From Rhynchopus sp. YZ270_cl-10 (lineage: Eukaryota > Euglenozoa > Diplonemea > Diplonemida > Diplonemidae): a DNA stretch of 64,000 nucleotides. Location of the stretch: positions 992,001-1,056,000 of the forward strand of contig OZ037835.1 of the NCBI GenBank assembly GCA_964035575.1. The letters run 5' to 3'. A model generated the notes under the pieces. The model saw only the letters and a program-made list of their open reading frames with translations. It ran no database searches and was not told the DNA's origin. A program made the position numbers and the translations under genes. How positions within the stretch are numbered: the stretch's first letter is position 1; each line of letters starts with the position of its first letter. Of this stretch, positions 10,327 through 21,752 are shown piece after piece.

Positions 10327-12728
10327 GTCTTTGCTGTGGTTTTGTGTTCTGATCTCTGTGTGTTGTGGTGGGGTGTCGAGGACAACAAGCCTGCAGTCCT
10401 TTTCAAGAACCTTGCCAACAAACTGTGGGAAGACGGGAGTTCATAAGAGCAATATCATCCTCAACACAACGCAACAACGGAACAAACAAGAATGCGATCT
10501 CGAAAGCATTGTATGAGCACACATCATACGCACAACGCCTTCGCTTTGCTGTCACTACATCGAAGGTGCAGGCTGTCCGCACCAGAGCAGTTGATGTGAA
10601 TCTGGGAAAGCTCAAAGGGGAGAGTGATGGGGCATTCACGTCGCACTTCGCAACACCAAGCCCCGAGTACGTCATGCCATCGTGCGGGCACACAAAGCAA
10701 TGTCAAAGTAGTGCCATGCCTCACCCACGGCTGCCCTTCCACAGAAACGACCCATCAGGGTCTTCTGCGGTCACTTAAACCCAACCCCCAAATGGGACAA
10801 TAGGGGAGGTGGGCGGGGAGGACGTTGTAATGAAAAGGGTGGCACTGTTTTCTTTGCGTAGTTCAAAAACTCTCTCTTTTTTAATTATTTAGCCTTTGGT
10901 TGAGACACACCAAAGGTGTCGGTTCTGTGGAATAACTGAACCACCCATATCCTGTATCACATCGTTGATTGTTCTTTCCCTGCGTTGACTGCAAGGAAAG
11001 TTCGCGCACATGGTGTGGCCCGCCCATCGATTTAAACCACTTTTGGGCCATTCTTGGGCCATATATTTTTAGGTGTTTTTTTTTCAACTTTTTTGCCCTT
11101 TATTTGCATTTTTGGGATCCGCCCGTGCAGTGGTGGGGTCGATGTTGAAAATTGAACAATATTTTGACCGCTTAAATTTTGGAAAATATGAGCCCGGTCA
11201 CTAATACTGGTGGGGCCCATTTTCGGACAAAAAATCTCCCCAAAATCTGGATATTGACCTTTTGTGGGCGACAAGACGGTTCTGTGTGAGGTTAACTCCA
11301 TTTTTGGTGGTTGTTTTGCATCCCTCACACCTGATAGACCTCTTGTTGGATCGACGCACTGGTGAGTACTTGACGGTTACTTCGTCTCCTTTCCTCTTAT
11401 CCGCCCTTTTGGTGGGGGATTATTAAAGCAGTCGGCTAGGGAATTGTTCGTTCTCTCTCGGGGAGTGGTGGGTGTGGGCGGTGACGTTTCCGTTCTGATC
11501 GGTGGGGAGATTGTTCAGCGCCTTGGGCCGGGATTTCTGCTTATTTTTGGTTGCTTGTATCTTGTCAAATATCGGGAATAAAGTGACCAGTTGGACCAAC
11601 TGTGGCACAACAGTTAACGGGCTCAACCCGATTCTTCTGCCACGGCGCCTTATTCCCTCCGAGGTGAACTGTCTGGCTCCTTGAAGCCAAGGAGGCCTCA
11701 CGGTCAATCGGTTTCCCCCTTAAGGTATCCCTTCCCAGGAAAACCCGATTTTGGCCGCCGTGTAGTGAATTATTCCTAAACGAAAGGTTAGGACGACCCC
11801 AAATTTCCCCTCCAGTCACTATGCAGAGGTGCCTCAATGTCAGACCTAGCGTGAAAACCACCCCCAAAAAAACACCGGATAACAAATTAAAAAAGGGACC
11901 CCCCATCGATATAAACCACTTTTGGGCCATTTTTGGGACATCCAAAACCGCAAAACGGGCCACACCAAGTACATTGTGACATTGTTGTGTCTGTTTTGTT
12001 TGAAGTAAAAGTACCTCAAATCACCCCAGGAAAGAGAGAAACGTTTGTAAGATAAACCATAGCCTCTCGTACTGGGCCACCATCAGAAACAGGCAACCAC
12101 CGACTGCAAACACTCAGGGCAAGCCCCACCAGACACCACAGACCACAACTGCGAAAAATAACCCAAAACCCCCAAACAATCAACAACCAACTGATCTCTT
12201 CATAAGTGTGACTTGAAACACAACAGCCCTCTCGTGAACAGTGCACCTTGGTACACTCTTAGGTGACAGCTGCACCGGGTGGACCCAACCATGCAGTCCT
12301 ACATCCATTTCGCCATTTGCAGCCTGCCCCTCTCACACATCCCACGAGAGACACCAGCCATCTGTTGCGCTACTGCCGAACGGAAGTTGTGGTGGTTCCC
12401 TGCAGATGGTGATGGGTGCGCAGTGTGGAAGAGCTGTGTGGCGAGGATGCGACGTGCTCAACAATGGTTGGGTGGGTTTGCACTTCGGGAGGAGGTGTCG
12501 GAACTCTGCTCTGTTGTTGAGGTGGACTGCAGGCAGCAAGGGCGCAGGGGATGTCTCTTTGCACGCTGTCTGGGAGGTCTGTGGAGCTTCGTGTTCTGTG
12601 GCGGGTGTGTGGAGAGACTGATGAGCACAACAACGTTGACAACAGCAGCATGTGGCAAGCAGCTTGCAGCACGACACAATACGCGCAGGGGAAAGACACG
12701 TGCATCATTCTTCGGTTGTGGCACGTCG
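10327..12728. other. Segmental duplication of 28892-30102, non-coding
   Basis: From ~10690, and again after 11967, this segment matches ~29030-30100 closely, including the short dispersed repeat at 12225-12330. It continues into the paralogous Ubl-LRR genes on the high-coordinate side. The only large difference is the insertion at 11011-11967. Open frames at 12241-12730 on both strands are preserved in both duplicates, but none resembles a known protein. Confidence 0.6.
11011..11967. mobile_element. Non-autonomous DNA transposon, 957 bp, 12-bp TIRs
   Basis: The ends tggtgtggcccg (11011-11022) and cgggccacacca (11956-11967) are perfect inverted repeats. Just inside both ends is a ~38-bp block in direct orientation (cccatcgat[a/t]taaaccac...). 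The paralogous segment at ~29335-29365 lacks the insertion, giving an empty site; the flanks cgcacat and agtacat suggest a ~5-6 bp target duplication with one change. There is no transposase frame. Confidence 0.75.
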
Positions 12729-13796
12729 TCATTGTGCGTGTCTCCGTCGCTTCTGGCTTTGCTCGGGGGATTCGTCTCTGCTTCGTTTCGGACGTGCTTC
12801 AACCACAAGCTTCCTCAGCTTCTCGTCCTTCCTCACTTCGTCGGACACAACACTGCTGCAGCCGGAAAGGTAAATGCTCGTCAACGAAGTGCAGTTCGCA
12901 GCAAAATACGTCATTCCAAAAGAGTTAATATTACTAATATGTGTCACGTTGCTGAGGGCAGATAAATCCAGGGTTGTTAAGCTGCTGCAGTACCACAGGA
13001 AGCCCGCACCAACCTGCATCACGTTTCTGAGTGGTGATATATCCAGGGTTGTTAAGCTCTTGCATCCGCAAAGAAAGTAGCTCATAATCGACGTCACGTT
13101 GCTGAGTGGAGATAAATCGAGGGTGGTTAAGCTGGTGCAGTTCTGAAGGAAGCCCGCACCAACCAGCGTCACATTGCTGAGTGGAGATAAATCGAGGGTG
13201 GTTAAACCGCTGCAGTGCTGAAGGAAGCCCGCACCAACCTGCATCACGTTGCTGAGTGCAGATAAATCCAGGGTTGTTAAGTTGATGCAGTTGTAAAAGA
13301 AGCACGCACCAACCTGAGTAACATTGTTCAACCCAGAGAGGTCGACACTTGTCAACGAGGTGCACTCTGCCAGGAACCTGTCTCCAATGTGAGTCACAAT
13401 GGACTCAGCACTGAGATCAAGTCTCGTCAACGAAGTGCGTGACAAGAAGCCATTCGGAATGAGAGTCGTAACCTCCGCCTGCAGAAGCAAACACGCCACC
13501 TCAGGATCCTCCACACTCTTCAACCTCTCGGCGGTCAGGTCTGTCTCACCCAACGCATGAAGCTCTGCAATGGCTTGGTTCTTCTGTGTCTTCGTCAGGA
13601 TGATTGTGTCACCAGCACTCAGCTGCGTCATGTCCGCTCCTTCTCCCAGCGCTTCGTCTCCGAAACTCATGCAAAAGCCGTCTTCAGGCAACCCCATTGC
13701 AGACGCCACCTTCCGCCGCAAGCCCTCCACTGTGTCATCTTCACCCACCTCGACTGTATGCTGATTCGTGTCGAAACCCTTGATGTTCAGGTCCAT
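12729..13796 (-). CDS. Ubl-LRR protein, copy 2
   Basis: 355 residues: Ubl domain 1-70, linker, seven full LRR units plus a partial, then the tail EARPKRSRDESPEQSQKRRR, a bipartite basic cluster. The Ubl part is almost identical to copy 1, while the order of LRR units differs. The stop lies seven codons beyond that of copy 1. The penultimate unit has an insertion (THISNINSFGMTYFAANC). No catalytic motif. The 5' leader (ACAACAAAGACATGG) is shared with the other copies. Confidence 0.9.
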   Translation of the reverse strand: MDLNIKGFDTNQHTVEVGEDDTVEGLRRKVASAMGLPEDGFCMSFGDEALGEGADMTQLSAGDTIILTKTQKNQAIAELHALGETDLTAERLKSVEDPEVACLLLQAEVTTLIPNGFLSRTSLTRLDLSAESIVTHIGDRFLAECTSLTSVDLSGLNNVTQVGACFFYNCINLTTLDLSALSNVMQVGAGFLQHCSGLTTLDLSPLSNVTLVGAGFLQNCTSLTTLDLSPLSNVTSIMSYFLCGCKSLTTLDISPLRNVMQVGAGFLWYCSSLTTLDLSALSNVTHISNINSFGMTYFAANCTSLTSIYLSGCSSVVSDEVRKDEKLRKLVVEARPKRSRDESPEQSQKRRRHAQ

Positions 13797-14297
13797 GTCT
13801 TTGTTGTGGTTTTGTGTTCTGATCTCTGTGTGTGGTGGTGGGGTGTCGAGGACAACAAGCCTGCAGTCCTTTTCAACAACCTTGCTAACAAACTGTGGGA
13901 AGACGGGAGTTCATAAGAGCAATATCATCCTCAACACAACGCAACAACGGAACAAACAAGAATGCGATCTGGAAAGCCTTGTATGAGCACACATCATACG
14001 CACAACGCCTTCGCTTTGCTGTCACTACATCGAAGGTGCAGGCTGTCCGCACCAGAGCAGTTGCTGTGAATCTGGGAAAGCTCAAAGGGGAGAGTGATGG
14101 GGCATTCACGTCGCACTTCGCAACACCAAGCCCATGCCATCGTGCGGGCACACAAAGCAATGTCAAAGTAGTGCCATGCCTCACCCACGGCTGCCCTTCC
14201 ACAGAAACGACCCATCAGGGTCTTCTGCGGTCACTTAAACCCAACCCCCAAATGGGACAATAGGGGAGGTGGGCGGGGAGGACGTTGTAATGAAAAG

Positions 14298-14398
14298 GTC
14301 GCCGTTCTTGGCAGCCTCCACCAAGACCTCGTCTGCTGAAAGCTGTCTTCTCTTTCGTGGGTTCTCGTTTGCGTGCTGTCTGCGTGTCGCTTCGGCAT
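14298..14398 (-). pseudogene. 5' fragment of an ankyrin-family gene
   Basis: Starting at the ATG at 14398 the minus strand matches the first ~35 codons of the ankyrin family (MPKRHADSTQ, then a frameshift by a short deletion before the NPRKRRQLS block). The match stops at 14298, where DNA of the 10.8/29.1 kb segment begins. The upstream flank to ~14480 also resembles that of ankyrin copy C (18406). It is a broken duplicate. Confidence 0.8.
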
Positions 14399-14479
14399 TG
14401 TGTGTTTGTGTATTGTTGCTGTGTCTTTTGCGTTGGTTTCTTTTTGTGCAGAGGTTGTGGGTGACCAGAGAGGACGAAG

Positions 14480-15015
14480 TACACACCCCTGCTCTGGGTC
14501 ACCCCTGGGACACCCAACAGAAGGGTGACCACGATACACAAAGCATCAGTAGGTGGTGGGGTCAATTCAGAAAAAATGGCAAAGATCGCTGTCATCAACT
14601 TTCACAAAACATTCGTCCATGCTCCAAACAGAACAATTCCCAAGGTCAAAAACACTGAAGCATTTTTACCCTTTGAGGAGAACCACCCGTCCTCCACCAA
14701 TAAAACCCCGACAGATTGTACTTTACAAAATAGGGCATGGACAGTGCTCTTCTGGTCTGTGCTTCACACCACGAGACAACATGCCACTTGCCTCCTCCAC
14801 AACGTGTATCGCAAATCGCAGTGCCAACAGCGCGCCGTTGTTGCCATGCCACCTGCACAGCTGACCACACTCCTTGTACAACCACCACCACCACCACCAC
14901 CACTGGGCGCTGCTTACTGTTGAGGCAACATGCACATTTCAGTGCAACACCGTCACTTTCGACTGCAGAAATCGAGACACGCCACGTACGCCCCTCTCCA
15001 GGACAACGTCACCCC
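14480..15015. other. Non-coding region
   Basis: Contains a short (ccacca)n tract at ~14879-14903. I see no gene; the open frames here are short and partly low-complexity. Confidence 0.4.
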
Positions 15016-16309
15016 TCACCCCAGCGCAGCCCTGACGTTCATCCGCACTGCCGCCCGCACTGCCCCGCACATCTCGATGTAGTCAAACAGCAGAATGTTG
15101 GCCACCTGCGTGGCACCCCTGCTGCACGCTTCCACCCACTCCAACAGCGCTGGCGTCACACCCAACGCAAGCCCATGCAGTGTGGCAGGACAGGGCGCGA
15201 AAGGGACCAACCCCTTTACGACCGTTGATGTCGTTGGTGTCAGCACTGCTTGCACCAACAGAGAGCACTCCTGGAGCACGCTGCGACAGCGGGTGTGCTT
15301 TCAACAGACTCTTCAGCGTTGTCACACATGTGGTGTTTGGCCAGAACGACTCAATACACTTCTGCCCCCAGAGCCGCCCCTGCAGATGAACGTCGCCAGC
15401 TGCGTACAGCACCACAACCTGCACACCTGCGTCCCAAAACTCTTGCATCGTTGACGTAGGGTGCAAGCCTACGGCAAGCCTTGCGCCAAAGGTAGACACG
15501 ATGCGCTCAATCAGCACATCATGCCCAGTCATGTTGTAGAGGTGGTTGAAGTCGAGCACCACTACCTCAAGGGGGTGCGACAGAACGAAGTGCAGCACCT
15601 CGCGCAGCACCACGCCAACAGGCACACTCAGCATTGTATGCACCAACAGGTGTTCTGCGTTGTGCTCGCTGATGCGGAGGTCCAGATACCGCACCCCTGC
15701 GGCGAGCTGTTCGGCAACAGTACCCCCCTGCGTCTTCGCCCACCCAGACACAATGCGGCCAACAAAAGGCACACCGTTCAGCCGGTCAGAGATATCCTGG
15801 TTCGGCGCAATACGCGACTCCTTTGTGATCGCATAGGTACCCGAATCATGTGTACCGGGCATGACCACATCACACAGAGAACGTGGCGAAAGTATCCCCT
15901 TGATGCCTTCCATCCAGTTGACACCCATTTGGTGCCCTATAAACAGATCAACACCGTCTGTGAACAGAGTCCATTCGATAGCAATGGGAGTGGGTCTGTG
16001 GTTGTGACAAAACTGTGCATCGTCTGTCCGTGAATGAGCAGCTGAAAGGGGGACGGACGAAGTGGCTGGTTCTGTGGTGCCATGCTGCTCGAGGGAAACG
16101 CAGCCATTGTGCTGTATGTCCTGAAGCGACAGTGCTGTGCACACCCCACCAATCTCAAGACGAATACCTTCAGCGGGAAAGGGAAATGCTTTCCCCCGCG
16201 AATGCGATGGGACACAACACTGCACGTCTGCTGCGTTTCGGGAGGACCCACTGTGCACGTGAACAGTGCTGGCGAATGTGTTGTAGATCGTTAACATGGA
16301 TTCCGTCAT
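15016..16309 (-). pseudogene. PI-PLC X-domain-like protein with frameshift
   Basis: The frame from 16309 encodes a PLC-X type fold. VVMPGTHDSGTY carries the first catalytic His, TVAEQLAAGVRYLDLRIS follows, and HTMLSVPVGVVLREVLHFVL carries the second His, then EVVVLDFNHLYNM. This arrangement is that of PLCXD-type phosphodiesterases, which cleave phosphoinositides or related head groups. After about residue 345 the expected C-terminus (TPTTSTVVKGLV, then LLEWVEACSRGATQVANILL) continues in a different frame from ~15275 to 15016. So there is one frameshift, and the long frame ending at 15083 has a scrambled tail. It could be a recent pseudogene or a sequencing error; both catalytic His are kept. 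Confidence 0.7.
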
Positions 16310-16972
16310 GTCTAATGGGAGGAGAGAAACAGGAAGAAGCTAGCGTTCTTGCCGTCTTTCTCCGTTTCGTGTAGCTCTGTTGAGGGGGTGGGGGGGGTGG
16401 TTGGTGTGGTAAATATGCCTGTTTATTTTGTTGTTGTTTGTGTTGACAATAGCGGGGCACAAAAGGGGGGTTTCTTAGAGCAATAGGCAAAATGAAATAC
16501 CCACCCTTCTTTGTTCGTTGCTTTATTGTTTGTTGAACGCATCCATCCGACGCACTGTACTATTACACAGACGCACGTCGTTAGAGCGGAGGGGAGGAAG
16601 GAGGGGAGGAAGCAAATGAAATGCCCCTTATGTATGTATTCGTTGTTTTGTTGTTGATCGCATCCATCCTCGTCCGTACTTAACTACTTCAGGTAAAGCA
16701 CACAGTTTTTTTTAGTGGTTTGAAAACCACTTCGGGAAGTCCGCACTAAAGTCAAATATCACCTCAGTGCATTCCTTCTTTTCCACAACCTTCCTTCACC
16801 CCCCTGTAAGGGTAACCGAAGGTGAAGTAAGGTATAGTATTGAAATCGATGTGGAGGGGGGAGCCTGGGGGGAGGGCAAAGGGTCAATTTAAGAACGGCG
16901 TGATTCATTTCCAGATGGAGTGCGGAAGTCAATATTGTAGGAGATGAACCGCCTCTCTTCCGGTGCTGTCGT
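16310..16972. other. Intergenic region
   Basis: It contains two similar stretches (tttgttgttgaacgcatccatcc-like at ~16520 and ~16650), poly-G/poly-T tracts and no recognisable gene. Confidence 0.5.
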
Positions 16973-18406
16973 TCATCTGAAACGCACCTCCTCCAGTGCA
17001 GCTATACGAGAGTTTGCAGTCTCAAGCTGCGAGTACAATACACTAACCAGCAACTGCACCACGTCTGTTTCCTTTCCCTCCACCGCATGCTGCAACGCAG
17101 TGTAGTTCTTTGCAGTGTCTCGGTGATTCACATCCACCTCTGGCAAGCCCACAAGATAGCGCACAGTCTCGGTCTGTCCATAACATGCCGCAAGCATAAG
17201 ACACGTGCGTCCATCGTCATTTGTGGCACGGACACCCGCACCTGCTTCAACCAACATCTCCACAACCTCAAGTTCCCCTAAAGCGCAAGCGTAGTGCAGA
17301 GGCGTGCCACCCTTGTGGTCCGTTGTTTCGATGTCTGCACCTGCATCAATCAGCAACTGCACCACGTCTGTATCATATTCCTCCACCGCATGCTGCAACG
17401 CAGTGAAGCTGTTAGTATCTTGCTGATTCAGTTCCACCTCTGGCAAGCTCATAAGATAGCACACAGTCTCGGTGTCTCCATAACGTGCCGCAAGCATAAG
17501 ACACGTTTCCCCGTCGTCAGTTGTGGCACGCATTCCCGCACCTGCTCTGGTCAACATCTTCACAATGTCGAGTAATTCGAATTTGCAAGCATAGTGCAGA
17601 GGCGACCATCCGTCATTGTCCTTTGCATCAATGTCTGCACCTGCATCAATCAGCACCTGCACCATGTCTGTGTGCTCGTTAGCTGTTGCCCTGTGCTGTG
17701 TCGCAAAGTGCAACACAGTGTAGTTATTTCTAGCATTTCGGTGATTCACATCGACACCTGGCAAGCTCACAAGATAGCGAACACTTTCGGTGTGCACACG
17801 CTGTGAAGCAAGCATAAGACACGTGCATCCTTCATCATTTGTGGCACGTACATCCGCACCTGCTTCAACCAACATCTTCACAACGTCAAGTGCTCCTGAA
17901 TCGCAAGCATAGTGCAGAGGCGACCATCCGATCTTGTCTTTCGTATGTAAGTCTGCCCCTGCATCAATCAAGACGCGACACACTGCAGGGTCTGCCCACA
18001 TGGCCGGACAGTCACCTGCGCTGTGCTTGGAATCACGCGTGCGATTGGATCTATGCCGGACAAACGCCACGTTGTTGCAGACTGACTTCCAATGCTGCAA
18101 GAGGACCTCCGTGCACGCAACGTGGTCTGCGTGGACACACTCACTCAGCAGCATCCCAAAGCCCATCTGCGTTGTCTCAACATACGGAAGAAGCAGTGTG
18201 AGGCATTCATCGTGGTTCCCTCTGCATGTCTCGTGCGCAGCATCGAAGGCCACTGCTTTTCTGTCTGGGTTCAACTTCTCAAGGACCGCCCGCACGGCAG
18301 TCGTGTCGCCGTTCTTGGCAGCCTCCATCAAGACCTCGTCTGCAGAAAGCTGTCTTCTCTTTCGTGGATTCTCGTCCTGCGTGCTGTCTGCGTGTCGCTT
18401 CGGCAT
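16973..18406 (-). CDS. Ankyrin-repeat protein, copy C
   Basis: About 477 residues from MPKRHADSTQDENPRKRRQL at 18406, the longest of the five paralogues. Basic N-terminus, shared ~140-residue leader, then about nine ankyrin repeats (e.g. DKIGWSPLHYACDSGALDVV, DHKGGTPLHYACALGELEVV). The C-terminus ends LETANSRIAALEEVRFR, a short heptad-like stretch that could be coiled coil; copy E has a related end. The leader contains a short extra segment (SNRTRDSKHSAGDC). Confidence 0.88.
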   Translation of the reverse strand: MPKRHADSTQDENPRKRRQLSADEVLMEAAKNGDTTAVRAVLEKLNPDRKAVAFDAAHETCRGNHDECLTLLLPYVETTQMGFGMLLSECVHADHVACTEVLLQHWKSVCNNVAFVRHRSNRTRDSKHSAGDCPAMWADPAVCRVLIDAGADLHTKDKIGWSPLHYACDSGALDVVKMLVEAGADVRATNDEGCTCLMLASQRVHTESVRYLVSLPGVDVNHRNARNNYTVLHFATQHRATANEHTDMVQVLIDAGADIDAKDNDGWSPLHYACKFELLDIVKMLTRAGAGMRATTDDGETCLMLAARYGDTETVCYLMSLPEVELNQQDTNSFTALQHAVEEYDTDVVQLLIDAGADIETTDHKGGTPLHYACALGELEVVEMLVEAGAGVRATNDDGRTCLMLAACYGQTETVRYLVGLPEVDVNHRDTAKNYTALQHAVEGKETDVVQLLVSVLYSQLETANSRIAALEEVRFR

Positions 18407-19017
18407 TGTGTGTTTGTGTATTGTTGCTGTGTCTTTTGTGGTGGTTTCTTTTTGTGCAGAGGTTGTGGGTGACAAGAGAGGACGAAGAACACACATGGTG
18501 AGCATCCTTTTTCGTGTGTGGAATGTTACAAAAGCAGGGCATGTTAAGATTACAGCCCTCTCGTGACAGTGTACTTTACATGCCCGTCTGTACCGGGGTG
18601 GACACCCAACCATGCAGTCCTACGTCGATTTTGTGGTTTGCATCTGATATGTGCTACTCCCGCTTCCACTCATCAGCCAGATGAACGGGGATCATTGTGA
18701 ATACAGGGACATGACTTCTATGATGTAGGGTGAGAGGCGGGTACAGATAGCAGCGGATTCCGACCTAAATCCTGAAAGCAGGTACAGGGTAGAGTAGTGG
18801 GACACATAGCTGCTGACAGAGTTTCTCCTGTCTAACTTAATACCTACTCGCAATTCCTGTTCCTCCTCGACTGGCGGGGCCGGCCGTGGCGCAAGCCGCG
18901 ACGAAGGAGTGCAACAGCATGGAGGGCACGCGACGCAGACTGGACATCACGTCCCATCACAGCCGACTAGCTGGACCACGCGAAGGACCTGGGCACCAGT
19001 ATCCGCATGCTTGAGGT
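18407..19017. other. Intergenic region with short dispersed repeat
   Basis: 18545-18655 is a copy of the GGTGGAC...ATGCAG repeat. 18860-19017 is GC-rich and borders the NLR-like relic, without a recognisable protein. Confidence 0.5.
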
Positions 19018-20126
19018 CGTCACCTCCTCAGAAGCCTTCCCGCTGCACCGTGGCACGCCATGTGCAACACAAACGGGTTCCGCAGCTGCACAAGTCCCTC
19101 AACGTCCTCCTCACGCACGAAGACTGTGCACTCTCCCTTGTCTGAGGTCCCCTGCTACTCCACATCCTCTTTGTGTTCCTTCTCCCAGGCTGTGTTTGCA
19201 CGCTCGATGTACGTTCTCGCATCCACCTCTGTGAACGGCTGCATGTACACAGCACGCACACCAGCCCCACACACCAGACGGAGACGTGTCCACACCCTTC
19301 AGGTACTCACCACGCACAGTCACAACAACGCTGCAGTGTGCCTCCACCCACGGATGCCGGTACAGAAGGCCACCCTCAGCCACCACAGCACCCACATCCT
19401 CCTGTGTCAGCCCCACCTCGTCCAGCGAGTCCAGCACCAGCACCACCTCGTACGTCTCCGCAAGGTACGCACGGTCCGCCTCCCGCAGCGCAAACGACTC
19501 CAGCACAAACGTGTCCAGCCCTCCCTTCTCAAGCAGGTCCACGTACTTCGCAAGGTAGTCCTTGAAGAACGCGACTGTGTCACCCATCACCTCCTGCAGC
19601 GCACCCACCTGCTCAGCCCTCGTCTCCCCCACACCACCACCCTCACCCACACCCGCGTACACCTCCTGCATCACAATCACGTCAAAGCGCAGCCCCATCA
19701 TCCTCAGCAACGTCGGCGATAGCTTCCACTACACCACTCGATGTTCGCTGTGCACACAAAGAACGTGCCACCCTTCCCATACATGAGGCTCCGAGCCACA
19801 TCCCGCTTCAGTGGTGTCGACGTGAAGCAGTTCCACACAATGTGCGTCCCCACCGCGTACTGCTGAGTCCGCAGCTGCTTCTGACGGCTCCCAATCAGTC
19901 GGTCCAGACCACGGATCAGCGGCGCAAAGGTCGCAATCACTTGCAGCTGCGGGTGCGGGTGACAGCTCAAACACGTTCGGTGCTGTGTCCTCAGTCAGGA
20001 AACCGCACTGCCTCCACTTGCCCCGCAAGCACGGTGCTGTGCAGCACTATCCACTGCGTCCACGGGCCTCTCCTTCCCAGTAATGCCCTTTGCAATCATT
20101 TTCAGGCTTCCGCGTTCAGGATCTCA
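19018..20126 (-). pseudogene. NLR/STAND-like relic 1 (NACHT-like fragment)
   Basis: In order on the minus strand: a 5' end with IAKGITGKERPVDAVDS, then GLDRLIGSRQKQLRT, GTHIVWNCFTSTPLKRDVAR and GKGGTFFVCTANIEW, then a long open part with FKDYLAKYVDLLEKGGLDTF, YEVVLVLDSLDEV (Walker-B-like) and HCSVVVTVRGEYL, the usual NACHT Walker-B and sensor-like order. It breaks up after ~19300. Several frameshifts and an internal deletion of the ankyrin part relative to the 56.8-57.3 kb relic show decay. No Walker A is visible. The likely ancestor is an ankyrin-NACHT sensor ATPase. Confidence 0.6.
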
Positions 20127-20327
20127 TCTTTCTGATGTGTGTCCCTGTTCATATGTTGTGGCCAGGTTCTGCCCCACATTCCTTCCTCCCAACCCTGGCA
20201 GCGATACAGCCGCACTGCCAAGAGAGCCACGCCTTGTGGATAGGTGAGGAACCCCACACCACAAAGCACTGCTTCGCGAAGCCGCAGCACCACTGCCTCC
20301 ACCCACACACTCCGCTGTCTCCACCCA

Positions 20328-20572
20328 CCCCACGCAAGGAAGAACGCCAAAGGTGCTCTCGTGCTGCAACCACAGACAAGCTGAGGTGCCAGACAAATGC
20401 ACGAAAGCACCCCACGGCCGGCCACAGCTTCCCCTCTCCCATCATTTCCACAAAACGATGCAGGGAAGCGCCACACCCAAACCCCCCCACACTCACAACA
20501 CTGTGCAACATCCACCACACCCCTGCCTCCAGCACAGCCTCCCTCACAAGAGTTCCCTCCACACCCCAAGAA
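20328..20572 (-). repeat. Shared upstream module, copy 2
   Basis: The same ~250-bp block as at 6166. It ends about 200 bp upstream of the start of the NLR-like relic at 20126, as expected for a promoter-containing cassette. Confidence 0.7.
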
Positions 20573-21148
20573 GACAGTCAAAGACCACGTGGTGTCAACG
20601 AGTTCAGAGTGATGAATTACAGAAAAAAGAGGGTTGGGTGCGGAGGTACGTTGTAATGAATAAGACATGGGTTTTTGTGGGATTATTTTGCAGCACACCA
20701 TAAAATAACCTCGGGGAGGTGCTGCCCTCCCACCAACACACCACGTCGTCATTGTGCGTGTCTCCGTCACTTCTGGCTTTGCTCGGGGGATTCGTCTCTG
20801 CTTCGTTTTGGACGTGCTTCAACCACAAGCTTCCTCAGCTTCTCGTCCTTCCTCACTTCGTTGGACACAACACTGCTGCAGCCGGAAAGGTAAATGCTCG
20901 TCAACGAAGTGCAGTTCTCAGCAAAATGCGTACCTCCAAAACCGCTACTAATGTGCGTCACATTGCTGAGTGGTGACAAATCCAGGGTTGTTAAGCTGTT
21001 GCATCCGAAAAGAAAGCCGCTCTTAATCTGCGTCACGTTGCTGAGTGCAGATATATCCAGGGTCGTTAAGCTGCTGCAGCTCTGAAGGAACCACGCACCA
21101 ACCTGCGTCACGTTGCTCAACCCAGAGAGGTCGATACTTGTCAACGAG

Positions 21149-21752
21149 ATATTAAACTTGAAAAACGTGATCCACCCCCGCAAAAAGAAAAACCAGCAAA
21201 AGGGAAGGATGGCACCACGGTGTGCCAGAGAGTGGCTTGATCCCATTTGCTGACTTATACCCAACAAAGAAGCGACACCTAAGTGAACAGGGGCCGTATA
21301 CCACCGCTGGTGGCCTAGGTTAGTATATAAGCCAGTTCAAGGTCCGCACTCTGGCAGCGTCAAAAGAAATAAACAACAATAAAACCACCAGTCATTCCAA
21401 TGGGAGGAACGAATGACTGGCATCTCCTAATTCTCTAAACTGCGGTGAGTGGAACACCCAACTGATGCAAACCACTGCCGCAGGTTAGCACCTACAAAAA
21501 GCAAAGAAAAGAAAAGCAAAAGCTGTGCATGGTCGTAAAGTAGGTGCAGGGTCGCTTAAATCCCTGAGGGCACAAAAAGCCCAGCATACACCTCCTCCAG
21601 TTGCTTTGGACCCTCCAGTATCATGTGCCCGGGTTTGCAAAAGTGCAATGCAACCATCCCACGCGTGGCCTTCGTTCACTCAAAAAAGAGATTATATCCG
21701 GGGACGCCAGGGCAAAAATGCCGGGGGGCTGCCACCTCACGTTTTTGTCCCC
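21149..21752 (-). mobile_element. Non-autonomous LINE-like element at site 3 (604 bp)
   Basis: It separates tcgatacttgtcaacgag (21131-21148) from tcgacacttgtcaacgag (21753-21770), an 18-bp target duplication with one difference, inside the second LRR unit. On the minus strand it begins GGGGAC and ends ...ttaatat. The first ~130 nt may form a divergent HDV-like fold. 21437-21485 shares ctgcggtgag...actgccgc.ggttagc with the site-1 element at ~32738-32790. No coding capacity. The family is assigned by structure only. Confidence 0.65.

Noticed and set aside
12241-12728. Overlapping frames on both strands, preserved in the 29.6-30.1 kb duplicate
   Set aside because: Near-identity of the two segments explains the preservation; no frame resembles a protein family.
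16973-18613. Longer N-terminal start for ankyrin copy C (and similar extensions of copies A, B and D)
   Set aside because: The extensions lie in non-conserved flank, whereas MPK(K)RH starts align in all copies with a common leader context.
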